Notes: generated by a model not told the origin, from the sequence alone. Positions 8,397 through 14,038 are shown, counted from the first letter of the stretch. The stretch is DNA of 14,038 nt from JANXQE01 sp035651635 (GCA_035651635.1 DASRFK010000218.1:1-14038); one strand, 5' to 3'. A program made the numbers and translations.

Positions 8397-8424
8397 TTGA
8401 CAAAAGGGGCGGGAATCTTACATT
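8397..8424 (+). promoter_or_regulatory. Sigma-70-type promoter of the tRNA-Ala gene
   Basis: A perfect -35 TTGACA (8397-8402), a 16-nt spacer and a -10 of TACATT (8419-8424, 4 of 6 consensus bases) lie directly upstream of the tRNA. Transcription would begin near 8431, about 10 nt before the mature 5' end, a normal layout for a stand-alone tRNA gene. Confidence 0.6.
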
Positions 8425-8440
8425 CCTTGTCGCTCCGGAT

Positions 8441-8516
8441 GGGGTCGTAGCTCAGTTGGTAGAGCGCCTGAATGGCATTCAGGAGGTCAGGGGTTCGAAC
8501 CCCCTCGGCTCCACCA
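8441..8516 (+). tRNA. tRNA-Ala, anticodon GGC, with encoded CCA
   Basis: A complete cloverleaf can be drawn. The acceptor stem GGGGTCG pairs with CGGCTCC (two G-U pairs). The D-arm stem is GCTC/GAGC. The anticodon stem CCTGA/TCAGG encloses the loop ATGGCAT with anticodon GGC. The T-arm is AGGGG-TTCGAAC-CCCCT. Discriminator A73 and CCA (8514-8516) are encoded. The last six bases, CCACCA, are also the outer end of the 121-bp inverted repeat, and the recombinase gene ends inside this tRNA on the opposite strand, so it is the probable integration target and still intact. Confidence 0.97.
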
Positions 8517-10022
8517 TTTCGAAGATTGTGCGGAAGCGTCGCTCACGCTCCGCACGGCAATGTTGGTTTCAGCCAAGAAATTCCAGGGTTTTTTAAAGGA
8601 AACGGTTAACGTCTGAGCGCGCAAAAGGCGGTTCGAGCCAACTTTTTGAAGAAATGATTTCATTTCTAGCCAGTTGTTGTCGAAAGCCCATTTCTGGGCC
8701 TGATTTGCCTCTAAAACCCAGTTTCTTAAGGGTTCGAGCCGATCGGTGCCGGTGGCTTCTGTAACTGCGAGATTCTGCTCCAATTCCACCTTTCGGGTGA
8801 TCAGTGGATTCTTCAGTTCTTTAAACTCCTGGATGTCCAGGCCCCCATCGGCGAATGCTGTGTTAAGTCGATCAACTCTGGCTTTGAGTAATGCGAGGTC
8901 ATCTCTAATTTTGCCTGCCTGAGACCGCGCTTTTTGAGCCGCTTCCTCTTGCCAGGTTTCGATCCTGGCAAGGAAGCGCTCTTTCCATTCCTCGGGAATG
9001 GTTGCGAGTTCCACATTTCGCCTCACTTCCGCGTGAAAGCGCTCTTCCCGTACGAAGCTGCGGTCTTCGCAGCGTTTCTTTTTGTCCTTGTGCGTGCAGC
9101 GATAATAATGAAAGCGAAGACCGCTCTTTTTGATGTGACGCTCAACCGTAATGCTCAATCCGCACGAGCCGCATGTGGCAAAGTGGCGAAAGATGAAGCC
9201 TTCGCGTATCGAAGCTTTTCCTGGCCTGCCGACGGCAACCAGGGCTTGTTGGATTTCATCGAATGTCTTCTTTGAAATCATTGGCACGTGACTGCCTTGG
9301 TGGAGCTCTCCTTTGTAGGAGAATACACCGTAAAAGAAGGGGTTCCGGAGAAGGTGGTCGATAGAGGTGAGCGCCGGAGGTTTGCCGCTGCGGTCTCCAA
9401 CGAGCTTAACGGCAGCCATTTCACGTTGAATCGCTGTAAGGGAACACGTGCCAGTCGCAAACCGTTCTAAGATTCGTTTCATTTTCCTGAAATTCACGGG
9501 ATGAGGCTCAATGATTCGGAGCTTAGGGTTGTTCACATATCCCAATGGGGCCTTGCCGCAGAAAACACCCCGACGGAGCTTTTCTCGTATGCCACGAAGA
9601 ATATTCGCGGAGAGGTCTCGAACATATTGGTTGGCCATACCAAACTCGACCGCAATCATGAGGACGTTGTCGGAAGGCAAATATGACCTCTCGAACGTGC
9701 GGATTTCCTGGATCACTCCCCGTTGAAGAAGTCCGATGATACGTCCGCCGTCTTCAAAGTTCCTTGCAAGCCGGTCGAGCTTCCAGGTGAGAATGGCATT
9801 CGCTTCGCCTTTCTCGATGCGGCGGAGCATATCGTTGAAGACCTCGCGGCCCGGTTCCTTGGCACTCTTGCTTTCGGTCAAAATGGAGACAACAGTGCGA
9901 CTCTCCTGGGCCGAGATGATATGCAACTCAGAAAGCTGAGCATCAATGGAAAGAATCTGGCGGTCTTCGTCCTCAGTCGATTTCCGGCCATAAATGAAAT
10001 GCTTTAGAGATGGCGTGTTCAT
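8487..10022 (-). CDS. Large serine recombinase (site-specific integrase)
   Basis: A 511-residue protein with the full large-serine-integrase layout. The resolvase domain covers about 7-150 with nucleophile S15 in YGRKS and the helper arginines of KLDRLAR (R84, R87). The recombinase domain covers about 155-265. A zinc ribbon has C284-x2-C287 and C309/C318. A coiled-coil-rich tail covers about 350-460. The enzyme cuts both strands through a 5'-phosphoserine link and integrates or excises DNA. The last seven residues, SRGGSNP, are encoded by the tRNA-Ala gene read backwards, so the reading frame is completed by the integration target. Residues 465-504 lie in the inverted repeat. Start ATG 10022 is fixed by a promoter only 6 nt upstream. 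It faces away from the cargo genes. Confidence 0.95.
   Translation of the reverse strand: MNTPSLKHFIYGRKSTEDEDRQILSIDAQLSELHIISAQESRTVVSILTESKSAKEPGREVFNDMLRRIEKGEANAILTWKLDRLARNFEDGGRIIGLLQRGVIQEIRTFERSYLPSDNVLMIAVEFGMANQYVRDLSANILRGIREKLRRGVFCGKAPLGYVNNPKLRIIEPHPVNFRKMKRILERFATGTCSLTAIQREMAAVKLVGDRSGKPPALTSIDHLLRNPFFYGVFSYKGELHQGSHVPMISKKTFDEIQQALVAVGRPGKASIREGFIFRHFATCGSCGLSITVERHIKKSGLRFHYYRCTHKDKKKRCEDRSFVREERFHAEVRRNVELATIPEEWKERFLARIETWQEEAAQKARSQAGKIRDDLALLKARVDRLNTAFADGGLDIQEFKELKNPLITRKVELEQNLAVTEATGTDRLEPLRNWVLEANQAQKWAFDNNWLEMKSFLQKVGSNRLLRAQTLTVSFKKPWNFLAETNIAVRSVSDASAQSSKWWSRGGSNP
8511..8631 (+). repeat. Left arm of perfect 121-bp inverted repeat
   Basis: Base-for-base reverse complement of 13784-13904, checked across the full length. 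It starts in the tRNA acceptor end (CC, A73, CCA) and ends inside the recombinase gene, covering codons 465-504 (RLLRAQTL through SSKWW). Both outer and inner flanks diverge at once beyond the repeat. Confidence 0.95.
8528..8555. repeat. Strong hairpin just inside the repeat arm
   Basis: GTGCGGAAGCGT and ACGCTCCGCAC form an 11-bp stem with one bulged A around the loop CGCTC. It lies 12 nt after the tRNA CCA end. It may end tRNA transcription, though no T-tract follows, or form part of the recombinase recognition site. The same hairpin recurs at 13860-13887 in the other arm. Confidence 0.55.
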
Positions 10023-10028
10023 GGTTTT

Positions 10029-10056
10029 ATTCTAGCAAGTTTACATGAGCGGTCAA
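10029..10056 (-). promoter_or_regulatory. Recombinase promoter predicting a leaderless mRNA
   Basis: On the minus strand, TTGACC (10056-10051, 5 of 6 consensus), a 16-nt spacer and TAGAAT (10034-10029, 5 of 6) form a strong sigma-70-type promoter. The -10 box ends 6 nt before ATG 10022, so transcription should start at or within a base or two of the A of the start codon, leaving no room for a Shine-Dalgarno. Confidence 0.65.
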
Positions 10057-10127
10057 GTAATGCGATTTGGTGTGCTGGGCAATCCTGGATCGCGCGTCCG
10101 AAGATTGACGGCGAGCGCAACGACCAA

Positions 10128-10391
10128 GTGCTGAGCCAAGTGACAGACACACACCCGGTTTATCGAGCGGTGATGGACCCCGCGTACGAGATGCTGAAGG
10201 CGGTTGGAGAAGGGGCGTTGCAGCCAAACCTAAGCGACCAGCAACGGCAATTCCGGAGCGGGCGCGCGTTTGGGCTGATGGAGTTTATCGCGCACGTGGA
10301 AAACATCCTCGAGCGAGCTCGGCAAATGGCTAAGGCGCGAGCTGAACTTGCACGGGAGAAGCTCGACAGGGAGCTGAAAGCACGGCAATAA
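10128..10391 (+). CDS. Small phage-type hypothetical protein
   Basis: An 87-residue mostly helical protein starting at GTG. It contains DTHPVYRAVMDPAYEML near the N-terminus, then LSDQQRQFRSGRAFGLMEF, and ends in a charged helix (ARAELAREKLDREL). The pattern of an 'HPV-x-RAL' start and 'dqqRqfnsGRaa' middle recurs in short proteins of phages and integrated elements, often near virion genes. Function is unknown. The frame stays open upstream without an ATG, so GTG 10128 is the first sensible start. It is the first rightward gene of the island, divergent from the recombinase, and ends 70 nt before the TIR gene start used here. Confidence 0.6.
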   Translation: MLSQVTDTHPVYRAVMDPAYEMLKAVGEGALQPNLSDQQRQFRSGRAFGLMEFIAHVENILERARQMAKARAELAREKLDRELKARQ

Positions 10392-10461
10392 GAGCTGCTT
10401 GCACGGAGATGCTCAATTTAGGCCTTGCCATTTCTTTTGCGGTAGCTCAGTGATTCTTCGA

Positions 10462-11526
10462 ATGTATCCAGCCGCAAAACTGCGTGAAATCCGTCGCCTG
10501 ATAAACGCCTTTGAGGCGGAAGCCGACAAATTCCACGAAATCTCATTTGAAACATTTCTCATCGTTCAAGGGGGCCCTGTTTCACAACGCAAGTTCTCAC
10601 CAAAGAACCACACCGTCATGCTGTGGCAGTACTATGGTCCCTTGGATTCGTCTTCCGACAAGGAAGACCTCATCCTTAATTTTCGCACCAGCCATCTGAA
10701 GTTTGGGTTGCGAGGTGCTCAGCTTTCGTTATTCGGCGTGATTGAGGGCGAGGCCACGGAAATCTTTGCTCGTATGGCAATGCGCGCTGGAGCTTTGTTC
10801 GGTCAGAAGGAAGCTGCGTTCCTCGAACAACGCATCGTTTCGGTCCTCAGCGAGATGGAGCGCAGTTCAAAACGAGTCAAACGGCCCGTTGAAGTGACCA
10901 ATTCGAACCCGTTAGCACTTTGGCTTAATTTTCTTCTTTACCACATTTCGATGTCTACTGGAATGGAGCCTGAGCCAGCCAGGAAGATCGCGCCCGACCC
11001 GTTCACACTTTCACTCGTTGCGTTGGAACGGCTTCTTGAGGACCAAGCCATTGGCAAGGTTGACCGATCGACACGAAAGCTGTCCGAAATAAATTTTAAG
11101 GTTGCGCTATCATTTCCGGGTGAAAAGCGTCGATACGTATCCCGAGTTGCTAAATTCCTGCGCGAACGCCTGGGAAAGGACAGCGTCTTTTACGATTTGG
11201 ACTACCAGTCGCAGTTGGCTCAACCCAACCTGGACGTTCTGCTGCAGAAGATATATCGGACGCAAAGTGAGCTGATTGTCGTTTTCCTCTGCGCGCAGTA
11301 CAACATAAAGCAATGGTGCGGGTTGGAGCTTCGCTCCATTCGAGACATCATCAAATCCAAGGAGGATACCCGGGTCATGCCGGTTAGATTCGACGATGCT
11401 CACGTTGAAGGATTTTTCTCTGTGGATGGCTACATAAACGCCCGCAAATGCAAAGCAAGGCAAGTTTCTGATTACATCCTCCAACGTTTGGCTGTGGTTT
11501 CTCCAGTTGGAAAGCAATCAAAATAA
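10462..11526 (+). CDS. TIR-domain protein with uncharacterised N-terminal domain (putative NADase effector)
   Basis: With ATG 10462 the product is 354 residues; the frame also allows GTG 10450 or TTG 10399. Residues about 211-345 form a TIR domain: FKVALSFPGEKR (beta-A/BB-loop region), VFYDLDYQ, ELIVVFLCAQYN and WCGLELRSI. In the last motif E289 matches the glutamate that is catalytic in NAD-cleaving TIR enzymes. The first 200 residues are helical and beta-mixed (MLWQYYGPLD, DLILNFRTSHLKFG, LWLNFLLYHIS) and match no family I recognise; they could sense a trigger. Bacterial TIR proteins often deplete NAD or make signal nucleotides during phage infection (Thoeris, TIR-STING, TIR-SAVED). The stop lies 2 nt before the next start, so the two are probably co-translated. 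The domain call is firm, the defence role inferred. Confidence 0.82.
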   Translation: MYPAAKLREIRRLINAFEAEADKFHEISFETFLIVQGGPVSQRKFSPKNHTVMLWQYYGPLDSSSDKEDLILNFRTSHLKFGLRGAQLSLFGVIEGEATEIFARMAMRAGALFGQKEAAFLEQRIVSVLSEMERSSKRVKRPVEVTNSNPLALWLNFLLYHISMSTGMEPEPARKIAPDPFTLSLVALERLLEDQAIGKVDRSTRKLSEINFKVALSFPGEKRRYVSRVAKFLRERLGKDSVFYDLDYQSQLAQPNLDVLLQKIYRTQSELIVVFLCAQYNIKQWCGLELRSIRDIIKSKEDTRVMPVRFDDAHVEGFFSVDGYINARKCKARQVSDYILQRLAVVSPVGKQSK

Positions 11527-11528
11527 TT

Positions 11529-11933
11529 ATGACCATCAACGAAATCGAGGAGATTGAGCAGCGTGCGGAGCGTGCGACGCCTGGACCTTGGTATTGGCGG
11601 GTTGGTAAACACACCGAGGACAAGAAGACGTCCGACGCGGGTGGATTACACACCAGGACGCCCATCGAAAGCTTTACTCCAGACGGGCGCCGGTTTGATA
11701 ACGACAACGTCATTTTTCCTGCCGGCAAAGTCGGCGGTGAGCCCTATTGGCTGGAGCGTTTTCAAAAAGCGAATGCTGCTGGCAAGCCGACGCTTACAAT
11801 CGCGCTTGAGTGTGTAGGGAAAGATGAGGACAAGCATTTCATCGCAAGCGCACGTGAAGATGTGCCCGCATTGATTGTGGAAATTCACCGGTTGCGGAAG
11901 CTTCTAGCCGATTTGGGAGCACCGCAGCCATAG
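11529..11933 (+). CDS. ATPGPW-type phage-associated protein (Ead/Ea22-like), function unknown
   Basis: A 134-residue acidic protein. It opens with a helix and the signature RAERATPGPWYWRV (about 12-25). It ends with DKHFIASAREDVPALIVEIHRLRKLL, a pattern shared by many short phage and prophage proteins ('ATPGPW ... D-FIA-AR-DVP-L---I-RLR'), including the Ead/Ea22-like group. No biochemical role is established. The 2-nt gap after the TIR gene indicates one operon. As the middle gene between a TIR effector and an AlbA_2 protein it might be an inhibitor, adaptor or passenger; sequence alone does not say which. Confidence 0.72.
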   Translation: MTINEIEEIEQRAERATPGPWYWRVGKHTEDKKTSDAGGLHTRTPIESFTPDGRRFDNDNVIFPAGKVGGEPYWLERFQKANAAGKPTLTIALECVGKDEDKHFIASAREDVPALIVEIHRLRKLLADLGAPQP

Positions 11934-11994
11934 TCTTTTCGCACGTGGACTTCGAATAGAGGCTGAAGGCGAGCTGGGAATCGGAAAAGCAACC

Positions 11995-12885
11995 ATGCCA
12001 AATATCACCGCGTCAGAATGGACCAAGGAGCGCGTCGAAAAACTCATAACCGACAAGATTGAGGAGAATAACCATCTTGATTACAAAGGTGCGGGGGCGT
12101 TGAACCGTGCTGAACCCAAGAAACTGCTCGATGTAACCAAGGACATTTCTGCTTTTGCGAATTCAGACGGAGGAACCGTCATCTACGGTGTTGAAGAGTT
12201 TCGAGAGGAGGGCAAAAAGCACTTGCCCGAGAAAATTGGGGCCATCGATGGGAAGGAATATTCTCGGGAGTGGCTCGACCAAATTATAGATCAAATCAGC
12301 CCCAAAATTGAAGGGGTCCAAATATTTCCGGTTCGGGTCGGGCCAGAGGACTGGCACGTCGTTTATGTGGTCGAAATCCCCAAGAGCCTCACAGCACACC
12401 AGGCGCGGGATTTTAGATATTATAAGCGATACAATTTCCAATCCGAACCGATGCAGGATTACGAAGTTCGAGACGTAATGAATCGACGTCGTCACCCAAA
12501 GTTGAAGTTCTCGATGCAGTTGGACCGTACAGGCAATTCAAGCGTTCGAGTTATCGCCAGGATTAGAAACATTGGCAGCGTCGTTCCCAAGCAGTACGGT
12601 TTGCTCGTTTTCCTGCCTACCATAGTCAGCGGCATAAAGCTCAAACACCACGAAGAGAAAATCGTACAAGAAGTGGACGGGTTTAAATTTTGGAGATTTT
12701 ACATGATTGGGAAGGAGCCTTTGTTTCCAGGCGCCGACGTGTTTTGCGAGGATGAGTTTGCCCAGTCGCTCTTCGGATACATTCCCACTCCAGCCGGAAC
12801 CCTTCTCATCTGCACACTCTATGCCGATGAAATGCCCCCGATAGAGCGAAGAATCCCCGCCGACGCAGGTCTCGGTTGGCAATAG
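11995..12885 (+). CDS. AlbA_2 (Schlafen-type) putative ATP-binding protein
   Basis: A 296-residue protein. Residues about 10-165 form an AlbA_2 / Schlafen N-terminal-like domain: KIEENNHLDYKG near the start, the hallmark ISAFANSDGGTVIYGVEE (51-68), VVYVVEIPKS, and YYKRYNFQSEPM (142-153). In animals Schlafen domains cut tRNA and rRNA; in bacteria the domain occurs in regulators and in anti-phage systems. The usual C-terminal helix-turn-helix/ATPase module is missing. Instead, residues 168-296 look beta-rich (VRVIARIRNIGS, YGLLVFLPTIVSG) and are not recognised. It starts 61 nt after the ATPGPW gene, same strand. GGAA about 10 nt before the ATG is a weak ribosome site. Likely same transcription unit as the TIR gene. 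Confidence 0.82.
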   Translation: MPNITASEWTKERVEKLITDKIEENNHLDYKGAGALNRAEPKKLLDVTKDISAFANSDGGTVIYGVEEFREEGKKHLPEKIGAIDGKEYSREWLDQIIDQISPKIEGVQIFPVRVGPEDWHVVYVVEIPKSLTAHQARDFRYYKRYNFQSEPMQDYEVRDVMNRRRHPKLKFSMQLDRTGNSSVRVIARIRNIGSVVPKQYGLLVFLPTIVSGIKLKHHEEKIVQEVDGFKFWRFYMIGKEPLFPGADVFCEDEFAQSLFGYIPTPAGTLLICTLYADEMPPIERRIPADAGLGWQ

Positions 12886-13426
12886 CCGGGAAGCATTTTG
12901 TTCCACGAGAAACACGTGTGAGTTTGTAACGGTTTGTAATGGTTTGTCAGGGTTTATAATGGCTTACGAGAAACGGTATTGACTGTTCCACAGGAGGGGT
13001 AGATAACCGGCATCAAGGACGGGCTGGCGCAACGTCCGATTAAATAAAGCCTGCGCAGTAAGGAACCCTGGAACTTCTCAATCCAGCTTAAACAAAAGAT
13101 GCCAAATCCCATGACAACTCGGAACGCGACATCCGTGCCCGTAGCGAGCGCTGCCGGGCCAACCACAGCAGGAGCAGCCCCGGAAAACCGCGGTCAAACG
13201 CCGAGCACGGGTCCTCTGCCCCAATTCGCCCTGGCCGAGGCGCTCGCCAAAAACTTTGAGAGCCAAGGCGCGGAGGAACGGACCTCTCAGGTTCAGCCAT
13301 CGGGTAACGATGACCAGACCCGAGGCGGAGGAAATATCTGGTGTTATATGAGCAGGTCGGCCCAACCCGTGCAGTTGTTCCTCTGGTTGACAGGAATACT
13401 AGGCTTTTTGCGTTGGCGATGTTCTC
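12886..13426. other. Gene-poor stretch with a possible recombinase-tail remnant
   Basis: Apart from the tandem decamers I see no well-supported gene. A plus-strand open frame begins just after TAA 13045 with SLRSKEPWNFSIQLK (13048-13092). This resembles the recombinase segment TVSFKKPWNFLAE, and the DNA shares AACCCTGGAA-TTCT. The frame then runs on through a low-complexity, Ala/Pro/Ser-rich region (ATG 13099) to 13584, where it overlaps the minus-strand KGG gene. I read it as a possible decayed recombinase 3' end plus non-coding sequence, with low certainty. Confidence 0.3.
12921..12970. repeat. Five degenerate 10-bp tandem units (GGTTTGTAAT-like)
   Basis: Consecutive decamers AGTTTGTAAC, GGTTTGTAAT, GGTTTGTCAG, GGTTTATAAT and GGCTTACGAG begin 36 nt after the AlbA_2 stop. 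The unit length is close to one helical turn, so a repeated binding site would fall on one face of the DNA. CACGAGAAAC (12904-12913) and TACGAGAAAC (12965-12974) flank the block. Confidence 0.7.
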
Positions 13427-13609
13427 CTACTGCTTCGAACGAAGGTTCTTCCACCGCGTCAATACCGCTTTGCGGGCGATTTCGGATCGCCTCTTTGCCG
13501 ATAGTTTCCGAGCTCGAGCTTTGCCTCCCTTTAGGCCTCCTAACCTGCCCAAAGCCACAGCAGCAGGATTTTTTTTACCTTTGATGGTTTTACTTGAGCG
13601 CCTAGGCAT
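13427..13609 (-). CDS. Small basic KGG-repeat protein, histone-H1-like, function unknown
   Basis: From ATG 13609 the product is 60 residues. It is very basic: MPRRSSKTIKGKKNPAAVALG, then RLGGLKGGKARARKLSAKRR and SEIARKAVLTRWK. The order 'ALGRLGGxKGGKARAxxLSxxxR-xIAxxA-xxRW' marks a widespread family of short bacterial and phage proteins, sometimes labelled histone-like, with no proven role; nucleic-acid binding is inferred from charge. The frame is open to GTG 13711 (94 residues), but the extra N-terminus is not family-like. TACAAT ends 7 nt before ATG 13609, hinting at another leaderless transcript, though no clear -35 is seen. It is the only minus-strand cargo gene besides the recombinase and overlaps plus-strand open frames that I reject. 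Confidence 0.65.
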   Translation of the reverse strand: MPRRSSKTIKGKKNPAAVALGRLGGLKGGKARARKLSAKRRSEIARKAVLTRWKNLRSKQ

Positions 13610-13783
13610 ACTTGCAATTGTAATCGTAGTGTTAAGGGCGGCTAAAAAAGACCACTTAATTTGCGAGTCCATGGTACCAGACAAGGGGGCATGAGCGCCA
13701 TCCTTGACCACAATTCACACCTAAAATTGCAGCTCCAACGCTCAAACTACAGTTGTGAACGATGAGCGAAAGTGAATTCGCTC

Positions 13784-13904
13784 CCGCCTTTTGCGCGCTC
13801 AGACGTTAACCGTTTCCTTTAAAAAACCCTGGAATTTCTTGGCTGAAACCAACATTGCCGTGCGGAGCGTGAGCGACGCTTCCGCACAATCTTCGAAATG
13901 GTGG
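13784..13904 (-). repeat. Right arm of perfect 121-bp inverted repeat
   Basis: Exact reverse complement of 8511-8631. It carries recombinase codons 465-504 in plus orientation and ends with TGGTGG, the complement of the tRNA CCACCA end, but no tRNA-Ala follows it. Confidence 0.95.
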
Positions 13905-13961
13905 TGCCTTCTTGATCTGGCTCGAACCCATTTTCTGGAGAGTTCGGGATTCGAACCATGA
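13785..13961 (+). pseudogene. Orphan 3' end of a second serine recombinase copy
   Basis: The plus-strand frame repeats the recombinase C-terminus from RLLRAQTL to SSKWW without a single change, then continues with a different tail, CLLDLARTHFLESSGFEP, and stops at TGA 13959. Upstream the frame is closed by TGA 13773 only a few codons before the repeat, so no catalytic part is present. The SGFEP ending is the kind of sequence produced when a frame runs backwards into a tRNA T-arm. It is either the scar of a second element or an alternative tail that inversion could join to the intact gene. Confidence 0.7.
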
Positions 13962-14038
13962 ACCCTGAACCGTTGGGAAATAGAATCTGAACCGGCTGCA
14001 GAGGTTCCTGCCCTGTGTGGGACTCGAATGTCGTTTAC
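13905..14038 (-). other. tRNA T-arm-like motifs, possible integration scars
   Basis: Three motifs resemble reversed tRNA T-arms: GGCTCGAACCC (13919-13929), GGGATTCGAACC (13946-13957) and GGGACTCGAA (14019-14028). On the minus strand the second reads GGTTCGAATCCCGAACTCTCCA, with spacing that fits T-loop, T-stem half, 7-nt acceptor strand and discriminator. None has a matching 5' tRNA part inside the window, and the T-stems do not pair, so these are not functional tRNA genes. Confidence 0.3.

Larger units (their letters stand above)
8511..13904. mobile_element. 5.4-kb serine-recombinase island bounded by 121-bp inverted repeats
   Basis: The unit runs from the CCACCA end of tRNA-Ala to an inverted copy of the same 121 bp. 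It contains a large serine recombinase at the tRNA end, a phage-like small protein, a TIR protein, an ATPGPW-type protein, an AlbA_2 protein and a small basic KGG protein. No structural phage genes, conjugation genes or second integrase are seen. Islands integrated in tRNA genes normally end in short direct repeats, not long inverted ones, so the true borders may differ. The right arm could belong to a second, mostly lost element in opposite orientation. Cargo genes look more AT-rich by eye than the backbone. Confidence 0.6.

Noticed and set aside
12921..12970. Tandem decamers considered as a CRISPR array
   Set aside because: Units are 10 bp and contiguous with no spacers, and no cas gene is present.
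13099..13584. 161-codon plus-strand open frame
   Set aside because: Low-complexity Ala/Pro/Ser start, no recognisable domain, and the second half overlaps the KGG gene on the other strand. Kept only as part of the gene-poor stretch.
13341..13694. 117-codon plus-strand open frame near the right end
   Set aside because: It lies opposite the KGG-family gene, and its residues (for example LRAISDRLFADSF) are the mirror of that gene's conserved codons. It has no family features of its own.
13895..13930. Possible second tRNA end on the minus strand at the right arm (CCACCA with an upstream GGGTTCGAGCC)
   Set aside because: The distance from the T-loop motif to the CCA is about 5 nt too long and the T-stem does not pair, so it is not a tRNA, at most a scar.

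Overview
The window looks like chromosomal DNA of a free-living, fairly GC-rich bacterium, most probably Verrucomicrobiota. That placement is an inference. It rests on the gene mix (ECF sigma/anti-sigma pair, tandem DUF892 ferritin-like protein, GlnE, NERD protein) and on small dispersed palindromic and tandem repeats (1-55, 5369-5515, 8311-8336) of a kind I associate with that phylum. No marker gene settles it.

Bases 1-8440 are backbone. A sigma/anti-sigma operon (150-1459, +) is followed by leftward genes: a 5'-truncated YdhR-like monooxygenase remnant, a membrane-anchored NERD-domain protein, a protein made of two fused DUF892 four-helix domains, and a two-gene operon of a membrane GT2 glycosyltransferase and glnE. 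GlnE carries two low-complexity insertions, one built from an intergenic-type repeat. A possible 33-residue ORF overlaps the glnE stop codon.

Bases 8441-13961 hold a mobile island. A complete tRNA-Ala(GGC) with a good promoter sits at its left edge. A 511-residue large serine recombinase, transcribed leftward from a strong promoter that predicts a leaderless mRNA, ends inside the tRNA 3' end. Its last 40 codons before the tRNA-derived tail (121 bp, 8511-8631) recur as a perfect inverted copy at 13784-13904, so a 5,394-bp unit is framed by inverted repeats that are recombinase 3' ends.

Between the arms, cargo runs rightward: a small phage-like protein, a TIR-domain protein with an undescribed N-terminal domain, an 'ATPGPW' phage-type protein 2 nt downstream, and an AlbA_2 (Schlafen-type) protein. 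Beyond these lie a 10-bp tandem repeat block and a small basic KGG-type protein (-). The TIR / ATPGPW / AlbA_2 trio is the best candidate for an uncharacterised anti-phage cassette. The inverted arms raise the possibility that the recombinase can invert the unit and swap its own C-terminal tail.

The last 130 bases carry several tRNA T-arm-like motifs on the minus strand, suggesting old integration scars.
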